64,000 nt of DNA from Excoecaria cochinchinensis (Eukaryota; Streptophyta; Magnoliopsida; Malpighiales; Euphorbiaceae). Position numbers and translations under genes: made by a program. A model generated the notes under the pieces. That model searched no databases. It was not told the origin of the DNA and saw nothing but the letters and a program-made list of their open reading frames with translations. This document shows, one piece after another, positions 30,246-41,250 of this stretch. Where the stretch lies: assembly GCA_947683425.1 (NCBI GenBank), contig CANTUQ010000055.1:9957501-10021500 (forward strand), in the 5' to 3' direction. How positions within the stretch are numbered: the stretch's first letter is position 1; each line of letters opens with the position of its first letter.

Positions 30246-33200
30246 TGTACCGACCCGATTTTGCCCTAGAAGAATTTCGAAATTTCGTTCGGTACTTCGA
30301 GAGTTTATGTGTATAAGAGAGTGTATTTGAATGAGTTTCCTATTTAATTAAGGTTAAAAGTTTTGCTATAAGAAAATTATTTTGAGAAGATATATAAATG
30401 GCTTATGTGTGTGTTTTGTCGCGAGCGCGACATTTTCGCGGGCATGACAGAATGCCTCACGGGAAGCCTAATTGAGTTGGATCAATTTGGGATTATTTGA
30501 TGTGTATCGGACACGTGGCGGCGTAGGAGTTTGACAAGTGGCAACATGGGAGTGTGACACTTGGCATGGGACTTTTGTTTTGAGTGAATAAATGGGATGA
30601 GTGGCATTAAAGGAAGTGGTTAGTGGCATTAAGGGCAAGTTGTTGGGCATTTATGTGAGAGGATTTGGCTTTATTTGGGTTGGATAAGGGTTGACCGGCC
30701 ACTATCTTCTTTATTCCTTTCCATTTTCTGCTTTTGGCCTTTGCTCTTCTTTTATTCTTTTGCATTTTCTTTGGTTTTCTGCCCTTCCCCTTTGCCTTGC
30801 CAACTCTCTCTTCTTTATTTTATTTTTTCCATCTCGTTTGATTGTTCCTTGAGTGAAGCACTTGGATTGGTTTGAAGAGTAAGAGAAGGGTTTGGCTTGT
30901 TTCTTGAGTAGAGGTCAGTGTGATTTTATAGTATTGGTCTTCTTCTTCTACTTGGGTTTTCTATTTTCGGTTTAAAGTTTAAAGCTTGGTTTAAGTGTTC
31001 TCTTGGTTGATTTGTGCATGTAAGCTATGGATAAGAACAAGGAAAGGGGAGGATTGGAACCGATTAGAGAGACGTGGTCAAGCTATTCGAAGGTTGGGAT
31101 CGAGTGTGATTTCAGTTAATTTGCATGTGTTTGAGATTGAGTAATTTATGCTTGACTAGAGATATGTATGAGTTGTATACTTGTTTATATGTTCATTTTG
31201 ATTGCTTGCAGTGTCCCTATGATATATGGTTATGATTATGAAATTTGATCATTTGCGTGTGGGTTGATGACATTAGATGATTGACATATAGTTTTTGAGT
31301 GTAAGATGATTTTGGGGAAACTCTGTTCATTTTTCATCAGTTCTCCGTTTAATTTTTATGTCATAAATATAGTTCTAAAATTCAAAATTGCGTGATGGTT
31401 GAGCTTTAGAACCATGACTTCAACACCTATAAAAGTCTCAGAAATGACCTTGAGCAAATTCTAGATCTAGGATCCTGAAAATTGGCCAAAACAGAGGTGT
31501 CTCTACTTTTGTCGGTTCATTTGAGTAGTTAAGATTGTGTAGATGATATCTGACGTTACAGATGTCCAATTGACCTGAAACTTATCCCAATTTAACGATA
31601 ACTTTATAGGGAACAATTGTTAAGAGGACATTTTTCCAAAAAATGAAGTTTAGACATTGGTTTAGGTGATACAAGTTTGAGGTGAAAAACAGTCTCGTGA
31701 GGATCCTGTTGGAGCCTACTGTCGCTACCGCAACAGGGGTCATGAGCGCGACAGAACATGTCATAAGAGTGATTTTCTTATTGATTTATAGCCCATGGTG
31801 GGCATGAATCAATTCCCCACCTTTACCCTCAACTAATATGTATATTTTTATGTGTTTTTCTTCCCGAATTGAACCCGTTTTACAACGAAACATTTCCGGG
31901 GTCTATGCCATGTATGTTTAAGTTTATCAAATGATTATAAGATTAGTTATCTGGATAATAATGCCACGGCATAAAAGTTAGTGTTGAACACGGCATGCCA
32001 TGTGATATGGATTGTTGTTTAATGCTTGAGTTGTTGTAATGCATTTGGGTATAGTATATAGAGTCTTTATGCAATCTGGCTTCTGTCGCAGGCGCGACTT
32101 CTTATCGCGATCGCAACAGTGAACCCTCTCGTATTCTATTTTATTTCTAAAAAATGTTTTCTTCTGTCTTGCTTTGCATGTTTTCTCTCTAGCGTATAGT
32201 GTATACTTACTTGTTCATCCTTTACATTATAATTAGAGTTTTGCTTTGGTAAATATATTGACATGATAGTATTTTGAATTGTGATCTTGGTAGTATTAAG
32301 TATTCTATTTTGAGTTATTGAGTTAAGCCTGAAGTGTCATAGTAGTGGATAGATAAGCATGCTTATAAAGGGTTAGTGAGTGCAGCTGCCCGTGACAGCC
32401 CCATTTGGGCCAAGCGGCCGAACTCCAAGATGGTCATTTTAATAAAGATAGAGAGAGTGTTTTGAGACTTCTGTCTTCCATTTCAAAATGTACCCGTATC
32501 CACCACTAATGAGAATTCAGGCTAATTTATGTTTTGTAGTGTTTTCCAAGAGACTGTAGGGTCTATAGTGTACAAGAAGTGTAGTAGAGACTTGCATATG
32601 TATAGAGATTAATATAAATTTACATGAACATGGCATGGCATGATATCGTTATTATTTTTGCCATATTGCTTGGATATTTGCATATGAATATAGCATCACA
32701 TGAATATAGCATGACATGAATATAGTAGAGACTTGTATATGAATATGAACATTATATAGCATGACATCGCCGTTGTTTGCTATACTTGGATTTTTGCACA
32801 TGGAACTGATTAGAGTAAATGTTATCTGTTACAAGGTTGTGTATATGGTTATTTGTGAATGACATGACCAGTGATATGCATGTGATATATTTGTGACTTT
32901 GATCGAAGTCTTTTGTTTCTGTTTATCTCCAATAAGCATTATCGCTTAGCACAGGTGTTTTTCCCGTGTAGGTTTTCAGGATTGGATCAGAGGGTGCACA
33001 TCTGCAGGTCAAGGCCACTAGGAGCTTTTATAGAAATCTTTTTGTACTAGATAGAGTTTCTTACATTTTGAGTGACATCATTATGTACATAGGAAGCATA
33101 GTACTATAATGTATATGTTAACTATTTTGTATATATACCGAAAATGAATATGTAATAGGTATAAAAATTTTGTATATGTACAGTTTATATATATGATATA

Positions 33201-33332
33201 AGAGCTTTTGTTTGGCCCAAGTTATTTATTTATTGTTATCGCTTCCACCTTTGTGCATGCATGTGTATGAGTATGTGTGTGTTTGGCTTGTGGCACCCTG
33301 ATATTCCTTCCCAGGGTTATGGGGTTGTTATA
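30246..33332 (+). mobile_element. Tek-1 second LTR
   Basis: Starts TGTACCGACCCG and ends GTTATA, where CA has become TA by a C-to-T change. It preserves the empty Tat-1 target near 31754. Palindrome boxes at about 30416, 31721 and 32085. No gene. Confidence 0.92.
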
Positions 33333-33337
33333 TAGTA
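33333..33337. repeat. Target-site duplication of Tek-1, right copy (TAGTA)
   Basis: Matches 9218-9222; Tat-2 pol resumes here. Confidence 0.9.
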
Positions 33338-34370
33338 AGCCAGTAGAACCCTTGTCTCATGATCTTCTTTGCCATCATTAAACCATTCATGTGGACTCCA
33401 TAAGCTCCAGGGTGAGTTTCCTCTATTACACTCTCGGCTTCTTTCTCATCCAGGCACCTCAGTTAAATGCCGTCGACTTGTCATTTGTACAACACACCAT
33501 CTATGCTAATAACCTGAGTGGATAGTTTACGGATCAATCTCTTGTCTTTTTTAGTAGCCTTTTCTTGGAACATTGTATTTTCTAAGTAATTCTTGATGTC
33601 ATGGTACCATGGCTTCTCGTCCACAACTTCAATTTCCATGACCGGATTGGACTCAAAACTGGGCTTCTCAGAACTGGAGATCAAAATAGGCTTCATGACT
33701 ACCCCCTTCATGTTTTCCCATATTGATACTAAGGTTGCGAGCGCATCTGCTAACTGATTTTCATCCCTCGAGACAAAGTGGAAGGTGTATGACTCAAACC
33801 GATTACCCATATCCCTTAAGTGCTTCACATTTGGTATTAGTCGCTCCTCCTTAATAGCCCATTCACCCTGAATCTGATTGATCACTAGTTATGAATCTCT
33901 AAATACCTCTGCGCTCTTTGCCTCAAGGCTATCAAGGCTTCTAACCCGAAAGTGCAAGCTTCAAATTCGGCTTCATTATTAGTGGCCTTATATCTCAGTT
34001 TCTTAGCTAGCGGGAGTTTTTCATCATCTAGGGTCATTAGAATGACTCCTACTCCTGCCCCCTTGCTATTTACTGCTCCATCGAAGTGTAATTGCAAACC
34101 TTGTACTGTGATGGCTTAGACGTCCTCATCTGAGAAGTTGGACTCAAATGAATCTCCTTGGATAGGGTGTTCTGCCAGAAACTCTGCTACTACATGCCCC
34201 TTAATAGTCTTTCGAGTGATGTATTCATCATCGAATTCTTGCAATAGCAACAACCATCTCCCCATTTTCCCTAACAAAGATGGAGCTTCCTATAGGTATC
34301 TAAGAGGGTTCTATTTTGCAACTGCTTATACCTTGTAAGAGTGGAAATAGTGTCTCAACTTCTTAGAGGC
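33338..34370 (-). pseudogene. Tat-2 RNase H, archaeal-type RNase H and zinc-finger start
   Basis: On the minus strand the archaeal-type RNase H reads LHFDGAVNSKGAGVGVIL, NNEAEFEACTFGLEAL and SRDENQLADALATL, close to Tat-1. The GDSSLVINQ block is disrupted near 33885, where the frame changes. The linker to the zinc finger continues to 33481, followed by stops. The fragment ends at FYWLT where Tek-1 entered. Confidence 0.9.
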
Positions 34371-35525
34371 CTAGATTACTGCGAGGCAAATCTTTTCTAC
34401 TTCTGCATACTTGACTTCATAAGCAAGGAACTTCTTATTATGGTAATAGACTGCTAACTCCACTCCAAACTCATCCTCTTGAGCCATCATGACACCTACA
34501 GAACTATCCTCTATTGCTAGGTATAGGATTAATGGTTTGACTGGTTGGGCTGGTCTCAGAACTGGGGGATTCAGCAAATGTTCCCTTATGGTATCAAAAG
34601 CTTTATGGCAATCTTCATTCCATCTTAAAGGCTGATCTTTTCTGAGTAGCTTGAAAAATGGCTCACAAATTGTGGCAAGTTTGGCATTGAACCTGCTGAC
34701 ATACTGCAACCTGCCCAAAAAACTTCTGACATCCTTATGAATTTGGGGTACTGGCATTTCCCTAATGGCCTTGACTTTGTCCGGGTCAATTTCAATCCCT
34801 CTCTTACTGACTACATGCCCTAATAGCTTTTCTAAAGTGACACAAAAAATGCACTTCTTAGGGTTCAACCGCAAGTTATACTTACTGATCCTCTGAAAGA
34901 ACTTCTCTAGAGCCTCAAAGTGACCTTCCCTGGTGGCTGACTTGATCATCATGTCATCAACGTATACCTCCACTTCCTTATGAATCAAGTCATCGAGGAT
35001 TTGAGTAGCCATCCTTTGATAGGTGGCTCCTGCGTTCTTAAGCCCAAACGGCATCACTCTGTAAGCAAATGTTCCCTATTCGGTGATGAAAGCCGTCTTG
35101 ATCCGATCAGCTATCTTGTTGAGAATCTGATTGTATCCTGCATACCCGTCCATGAAACTGTAGATCATGCAAGCAGCTGCGCTGTCTACTAACACGTCGA
35201 TGTGTGGTAGTTGAAAGTCATCCTTTGGACAAGCTTTATTTAAGTGTCGGTAGTCCACACATACGCGTACCTTGCCATTCTTTTTGGCTATCGGAATGCC
35301 ATTGGCCAGCCAAGTCGGGTACTGCACTTCGATCAAGATCTTGGCCTCGATTTGCCTATGGATTTCTTCCTTTACTTTCTTTACCCATTCTGGCCTAAGC
35401 CTCCTAAGCTTCTATTTGACCGGCTTATGGTCAGGATATGTTGGGATGGCATGCTCAGTGATTTCATGATCTACTCATGGCATATCTTCGTAGGTCCAGT
35501 CAAAGACTTTTTCATATTTTCTTAA
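34371..35525 (-). pseudogene. Tat-2 reverse transcriptase and RNase H
   Basis: The minus strand carries DYRHLNKACPKDDFQLPHID and YSFMDGYAGYNQILNKIADR (35336-35076), a stop at about 35072, then MPFGLKNAGATYQRMA, the active site YVDDMMIKS and the following RNase H up to EVEKICLAVI (35057-34371). The region before 35336 has further stops. Unlike Tat-1 it has no frameshift at the YSF motif. Confidence 0.92.
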
Positions 35526-36245
35526 AATTCTCTCAAATTTTGACCTCTCCTCAGGAGTTGCATTAGATGCTATTAAGATTTTCTTTGGGTTTTCTGAAGT
35601 TTTGAGATTAAATAGAATGGCATCAGTTGAATCAATGTCAAATATGAATGAGTCATGATAATGATTATGCATAATGAAATCATTAGAAACATTGCACAAG
35701 TAAGCCAAATTGTTCATATTATTGATTGAACTGGAAAAGTCGTCAACATTATTAAAAAGTTATGGGATAAAAAGAAAGTCTAAATTATCATCTTCTTCTC
35801 TCTCTACCGATGCAGATGTTGCAGCTGACAGTTGTGTATTGAATGGGCATCTTGGAGGCACTGCAGCAACCCCCTGTGTAACTTCACTTTATTCCGCTGT
35901 AGCTTCATCCTCTATCTTCTCTTTAAGCAATGAACTTCTCCGTAATAATCTCTTCGGGAGATTTTTGTTCCCAGATGGTCCCCATTGTCATGAGTTATTC
36001 GTCCCAATAACCCTCTGCTGGCTTGATTACTCCAATGTCCAAATTTAAGACATCATTAAAGACCTTGAATCTCGGTACAATTCTTCCCTCCACCCATTGA
36101 GGCTCGGCTTCTCCAGTGTATATGCATAATGAGGCGGCCAACAAAAAAGTGTTTTTGATGTGAGGGATCCCATTCACTGCTCTCCTGCTCTTCAGTGTAC
36201 TGCCCACATATCCAAGGCCCTTCCTATCCTTCTAACCTCTTGAAG
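35526..36245 (-). pseudogene. Tat-2 linker between G-patch and RT
   Basis: Matches the Tat-1 segment 16130-16850: GIPHIKNTFLLAASLCIYTG, QWVEGRIVP, then NNLAYLCNVSNDF and TPEERSKFERIL. A sense GAG stands where Tat-1 has the stop at 16816. Interrupted at the G-patch by the MITE. Confidence 0.85.
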
Positions 36246-36763
36246 GGGTTGATTTCACTCACGGTCACTCAACTTATAACTTATCGCGCAAAAGTAACCG
36301 ACTTTTTTTTTTCTTACTTAAATGTCACTGAACTTTTAACATTTTTTCAAAAAAGTCATTTTAACCGAAATCCGGCAAGTACCCTCGCCGGATTGATGAC
36401 ATGGCATGCCATATCAGAAACTACATGTCGTTTAACAATATCTACAACAAATGTTACATTTAAATCAATTTCACTCATGGTTACTAAACTTATCATTTAT
36501 CGCGCAAAAGTAACCAATTTTTTTTTCCAAATTAAATATTACTGAACTTCTAACATTTTTGCAAAAAAGTCATATATTTACTATTCGTTGCCACGTGTCA
36601 TATGCCATGTCATCAATCCGGTAAGCGTTCTCGCCGGATTCCGGTAAACATGACTTTTTTGCAAAAATATTAGAAATTCAGTGACATTTAAGTAAGAAAA
36701 AAAAAGTCGGTTACTTTTGTGCGATAAATGATAAGTTGAGTGACCATGAGTGAAATTGACCCC
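36246..36763. mobile_element. Mutator-like MITE, 518 bp
   Basis: Long inverted repeats of ~135 bases begin GGGTTGATTTCACTC on the left and GGGTCAATTTCACTC on the right (minus). They are flanked by 9-bp duplications CTCTTGAAG (36237-36245) and CTTTTGAAG (36764-36772). Long inverted repeats and 9-bp duplications are typical of Mutator-like elements. No coding capacity. A third, direct copy of the repeat arm starts near 36459. Confidence 0.85.
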
Positions 36764-36772
36764 CTTTTGAAG

Positions 36773-37277
36773 TTATGGTAGTTTACGGCCCTTGAGAACT
36801 TTTACCCTAACCGGCCCCAGGGAGAAAAGACATCCTCTTCATCATGTTTACTACCTGAGGGCTCCCCTAGATGTGCTCTTCCTTGGCAATCACAGCTACA
36901 TGAAAGCCATTGAAAGGTTGCCTGGCGAAATCAAAAATGGAAACCTGATTCTCCCTAGCCGCTCTGATTGTCACTACTTGGCCCTCGTAGGTAATCTTGA
37001 TCATCTGATGTAGAGTGGATGGCACCCCTCTAAGCTTGTGGAACCGTGGCCTGCCCAGAAGGGCTGAGAAGTTGGCTGGAATGGGAAAAACTACAAACTC
37101 TGCCTCAGTCTCAATCAGCCCAGTCTTAACCAATGCCTTAAACTTTCCCAATGCCTTTCTGCGGGAGTTATCATAGGCTGTGATTGTGAGGTTAGACTTA
37201 CTCAGCATTTCTTTCGACACTCTGAAAGCTGCCATTACCACCAAAGGGCAAACATTTATGGAGGAGCCATCGTCCAC
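36773..37277 (-). pseudogene. Tat-2 protease and G-patch start
   Basis: The minus strand gives VMVDDGSSINVCPLVVMAAF, then EFVVFPIPANFSALLGRPRF, parallel to the Tat-1 protease, and runs to the G-patch (YLPGAGLG-like, about 36840-36800). The CACTA element splits the active-site loop exactly between the codons for VMV and DDG. Confidence 0.9.
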
Positions 37278-37990
37278 CACTACAAAAAATTACACCTTTT
37301 ATGACGCAAAAAATTATCATGAAAAATTCATTTTTCGTCGCTGAAAAAATAAGGTGACGAATTTTTATCGTCATAGAGAACGTAACGGTAGGCGCGTAAC
37401 ATAAAAGTTTACGTGACAATTTACTTATTTGTCACCGTAAGTATCATTTTTTATGACGAAAATGATTATCGTCATCTTTATTTCTTACTTTTCATGACAA
37501 AAATTATGTCATAAATAAAATTATATTTCGTCACATTATATTGTTTATCGTCACAAAAGATTTGTATTTTTTATGTTAAATTTAAAATTCATCATGAAAT
37601 TAAATATTTTTAATGACGAAACTCTGCTTCTAATTAAAACCATTAATTATTAGTTACGTAATTTTCCTCACAAATAAATATAATTTTCGTCATAAAATAT
37701 TTAATATCGTCATTAAATCTAATACTTTAAGTGACAAAAAATGATTTCGTCATTAAATTAATGTATATTAATGATGAATATAAATCGTCATATTATTTTA
37801 CAAATTAATAACATAAATACGGACAAAAATAATTGTCACAAAAAATAGTTTTAGCGATAATTTTTTATTATCATTAAATTATATTTTTTTATTACAATAT
37901 TAATATCATAATTGTAAGCATTATATCATCATTTATGAACTAATAAGTCGATAAATTATGACAAATATACTTGTCATATATGCATTGTAC
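37278..37990. repeat. CACTA left subterminal repeats
   Basis: Many copies of TTCGTCA, ATGACGAAA and GTCATAAA motifs in both orientations, the usual transposase-binding arrangement of CACTA elements. Confidence 0.75.
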
Positions 37991-38215
37991 TAAAAATGAC
38001 ACATTTTAAATTTAATATTATACAATCAATTAACTTTGTAAAAAAAAAAATTGTCAATCAACTGATATAGAGTATTTATTTAGAAAAAAGATCAATAAAA
38101 TAAAAAGATACTACTTAATACAAAAAATTAAAGGTATTTGTACTGACAAAACAAATATAAACTATTGTTTAACTATTATGACCAACATAGGACTTGTGCA
38201 TACTCAAATAAGCTC
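37991..38215. other. CACTA interior, no feature
   Basis: AT-rich; nothing beyond 3-prime sequence of the captured gene remnant. Confidence 0.4.
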
Positions 38216-38686
38216 CTAATCAAACAAGCTAAATCCTATGCCATCCTCACTCTCTTCTTGAGGCTCTTCCTGTAAAATCATCAAAACAAGTCACATAACA
38301 ATTAGAAATTTCCACCCTACAAAAATAATTTGAAACCGCATGCCTACTCAACTAAAACTTGAGAGTGAATATGCATAATTTAATATTTTTAATTTGAAAT
38401 ACCATTTACCTTGATATTTTGCTCAATATCCTATGGTAGCATGGAAGAATTGGTTCCATAAATCTGGCAATAACAGTAAATAGGAATTAGCATCAAGAAC
38501 TACATAAAAAGCAAAATATTTCCTAAAACAACAGAATCACACTGAAAGATTATGATAAATTGTAGTCTCTATTCTCTTACAAGTAATGTTACACGAGCCT
38601 ACAATTTATAAGCATTCAGAGACTATGAATATAAATAAACTTGCAAGAATTAATTTATGAATAACTCATAAAATTAATATTTTATT

Positions 38687-38689
<3 letters not shown>

Positions 38690-38720
<31 letters not shown>
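38690..38720. repeat. (TA)n microsatellite
   Basis: Pure TA run inside the CACTA interior. Confidence 0.95.
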
Positions 38721-38724
<4 letters not shown>

Positions 38725-38949
38725 CCTATTGCGTGAATGAATACTGATGTATTACTCATAAAAAGCTAAAGGGATAATAGGTAGAAAGGTAAACATGAAA
38801 TTTTAATAACTTCAAAAACTTCCCTATAGCTGTTGAATCAAGACTAGTAAGTTATTTTCAAGAGCATCCTTCGTGAAGCAAATATTGCTGCCCATATTAT
38901 GGCAAAATTGGTTTTGAATCAATTCTTGCTTGTTTTACTTCATTTTTAA

Positions 38950-38951
<2 letters not shown>

Positions 38952-39029
<78 letters not shown>
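38952..39029. repeat. (TA)n microsatellite, ~39 units
   Basis: Long pure TA run; a reading frame of alternating Y and I across it is spurious. Confidence 0.97.
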
Positions 39030-39036
<7 letters not shown>

Positions 39037-39853
39037 AGCCCCGAATTTTTATGTATTTTTACACAAAACTTAACAAAAAGCTCCTGATTTTTAAAATTTT
39101 TATTATTAAATATTGAACATTTATTTCTAAGCATTGAGTCTGATTTTTTTTTTCAGCTCCTTGTTGCTATTTTATACTTTTTAAACTACTAAAATGTTAG
39201 GATCTATACATTGCTTACAAGTGGTGAACTTTGAAATTCAAAGAGCATGACTTATATATACTGCAATTTAATAAACTTATACATTTAGAGGCATTCACAT
39301 TACTCAATGAGCAGCAACTCCAATCATGAAATAATAATTGTTGGAAACGATGAACTAGAACTATTTTTTAGCTTCTTCGAACAAGAAAATAAATTGAAAA
39401 TTGAGCACATAAAACGATATCAAAGGAAATAAAGAACTATGAACTTTCACTAAAAGTTGTAACATTAATTTGGTTCTACAAGTATTGATATTCCTTTCAT
39501 CTTTAGGTATATTAACCCATAATGACAAAACTGAAATTTAACTGTCCTCAAAATAAAAAAACAGTCAGCCAATATAACCCACCCAACCTCATATATGATT
39601 TGCTTCCTATAAAGTTGATGAAAACAATAATATTGAAAGACCATAAAAATACACAACCTCCACTAAAATCATGCATACCAGCAATTACTAGGATGAAAGA
39701 TTAAATAAAAGATACTTTGATTTGAAAGTTCCATATTTAAACTATAAGCAGCAGTTGAGCATAACAAGAGCATACCTTTCTGCCATCTTCCAACAGGGGC
39801 CTTAATACTGTGACCAAGATAAATCTCTCGATGTTTTTCAACCTTCACATCTT

Positions 39854-41002
39854 CCTAAGTAAATTCTACGCATAAATTTATCCATTAACTATTCAACAAT
39901 CACATCTTCATCCACAAACCAATTACCCAGCAATTCCACATGATCGATCTAATATGCATCCAAATTGTTCATATATACTGCCAAATTCCACATGGAGGAT
40001 ACCATTAGCATAATTCGGTCCTAAGATTTGGAATACAAATAATAACTAATTTTCTATAACAAATTGAAGAAAAAAATAAAATAAAAATTTAAAAACTGAT
40101 TGAATATTCCATGAATGTGCAATACATATATATAATTTCTATATATAATACAATATAAGTTAGAGTTGGATTATCACATTCAAAATAAAATACATAAAAT
40201 TGAAGAAGTCCAGCCAAATGCAATAATAATATGGCCTGCTAATTAACCTCTTTGGATCTATAGTACATATATAATGACAACAAGAAAGTATGAAAAAGTG
40301 CCATTAAATATGATATCATCACATATTTCTTCCATAGAGATTTCAAATGTTAATTACAGATGCATAATCATCAGCATGCAAACCTCAATGGTAAATCGAG
40401 AAAGAGATTCTGTAAAAAATGGATTGAAACAGAATAGCAACAAGAAGAACAAAGCTAAGGAAGGGATCAGAATTAGAGAGGGGAAATAATAGGCGTCCGA
40501 AGAAAAAATAAATAAAAATGAATTGATTCAATTCTACCCAATTTACATAAATAGAAAATATTCAGATACAATATTGTTTATTTATTTTTACTTAAAACAG
40601 ATAATAACAGTCCGATAGGAAATGTCGAAAAGAGATGAGATTGTAGCTAGCCGGCCGCTGTGGACCGTGAATAGAATCACTAATATACATATCCTTGCTC
40701 AGACCCACATCAGAATCACTAATATAGATATGGGCAGAGATACAAACACATGTAGAAACAGGACAAACAGATTGATTCATGAGTAAAATTCTAATAAAAC
40801 AAAATCAAACAAATATACAAAATCAAAAGGAAAACTCATAATCCGAAAATAAAAATCAAACAACTCACAGTTCTAAATAGAAACTACAAATTTAAATACA
40901 GATGGTTAAAATACTCATATACTTCGATGGCTCCAGTTTAACAATTCCGGCAAAGATAAGTTTAATGGCAGAATCATAACAGAAAGGGGAAAAAAATCGA
41001 AC
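39854..41002 (-). other. CACTA interior, probable intron of captured gene
   Basis: AT-rich, between the captured leader exon (donor at 41002) and exon A. No recognisable coding sequence. Confidence 0.35.
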
Positions 41003-41245
41003 CTGAAATTGGATGAAATCTGGTGGGCATTGACCTCACGGAGGCGATGCAGTGGTGTGAACTCTTTACTTGATTTGAAGAACACTTTGGGGTTTTCTCT
41101 TTAGACTTAACAGTGAGATTAAGAGAAACGATTCGAAGTCGGCGCTAGATATCAGTGAAAGTTGCCGGTGGGTGGGGGACATGGAGGTCGGCAGGGGTGG
41201 CGGAGATGAGAGTCGCTGGTGGCTGAGAGAATGAGATAGAGGGTG
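41003..41245 (-). pseudogene. Captured gene leader exon
   Basis: On the minus strand a CT-rich, then CCACC-rich stretch reads like a plant 5-prime leader and ends TTTCAG|GTTCGATTT at 41003/41002, a good donor. It continues at 44402 beyond the solo LTR (AAATCACCGATCTTTATTTC). No long frame. Confidence 0.4.
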
Positions 41246-41250
41246 GTTTT

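Larger units (their letters stand above)
9223..33332 (+). mobile_element. Tek-1: miniature Tekay-type element, two 3-kb LTRs and a 218-bp interior
   Basis: Two direct LTR copies (9223-10705 joined to 28472-30027, and 30246-33332) enclose only 30028-30245. The interior starts with a primer site for initiator tRNA-Met (TGGTATCAGAGCAT at 30032) and ends with a polypurine-type tract, with no coding sequence between. The TAGTA duplication shows that the whole unit integrated together. Tat-1 later inserted into the first LTR. The two LTRs differ by roughly 9 percent over the first 220 bases read by eye, so this insertion is much older than Tat-1. It could only have moved with proteins from a relative. 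Confidence 0.9.
38216..39853 (-). pseudogene. Captured host gene exons in CACTA; one exon resembles MMTAG2/C1orf35
   Basis: Exon A (about 39853-39778, minus) reads EDVKVEKHREIYLGHSIK then APVGRWQK before a GTATGC donor; upstream FT, a stop where a Trp is expected, then EDVK. This fits the N-terminal motif of the MMTAG2 (multiple myeloma tumour-associated protein 2) family, WEDVK..K.RENYLG.S..APVGRWQKG. Exon B (about 38466-38411) has the acceptor CCAG and donor AAG|GTAAAT and reads IYGTNSSMLP, stop, DIEQNIK. Exon C (38269-38216) follows TTTTACAG and reads EEPQEESEDGIGFSLFD, stop. I recognise only exon A. B and C may be the same gene or another. TGG-to-TAG and similar changes show that it is dead. 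Confidence 0.6.

Noticed and set aside
38946..39134. Frame rich in alternating Tyr and Ile
   Set aside because: Pure TA microsatellite.
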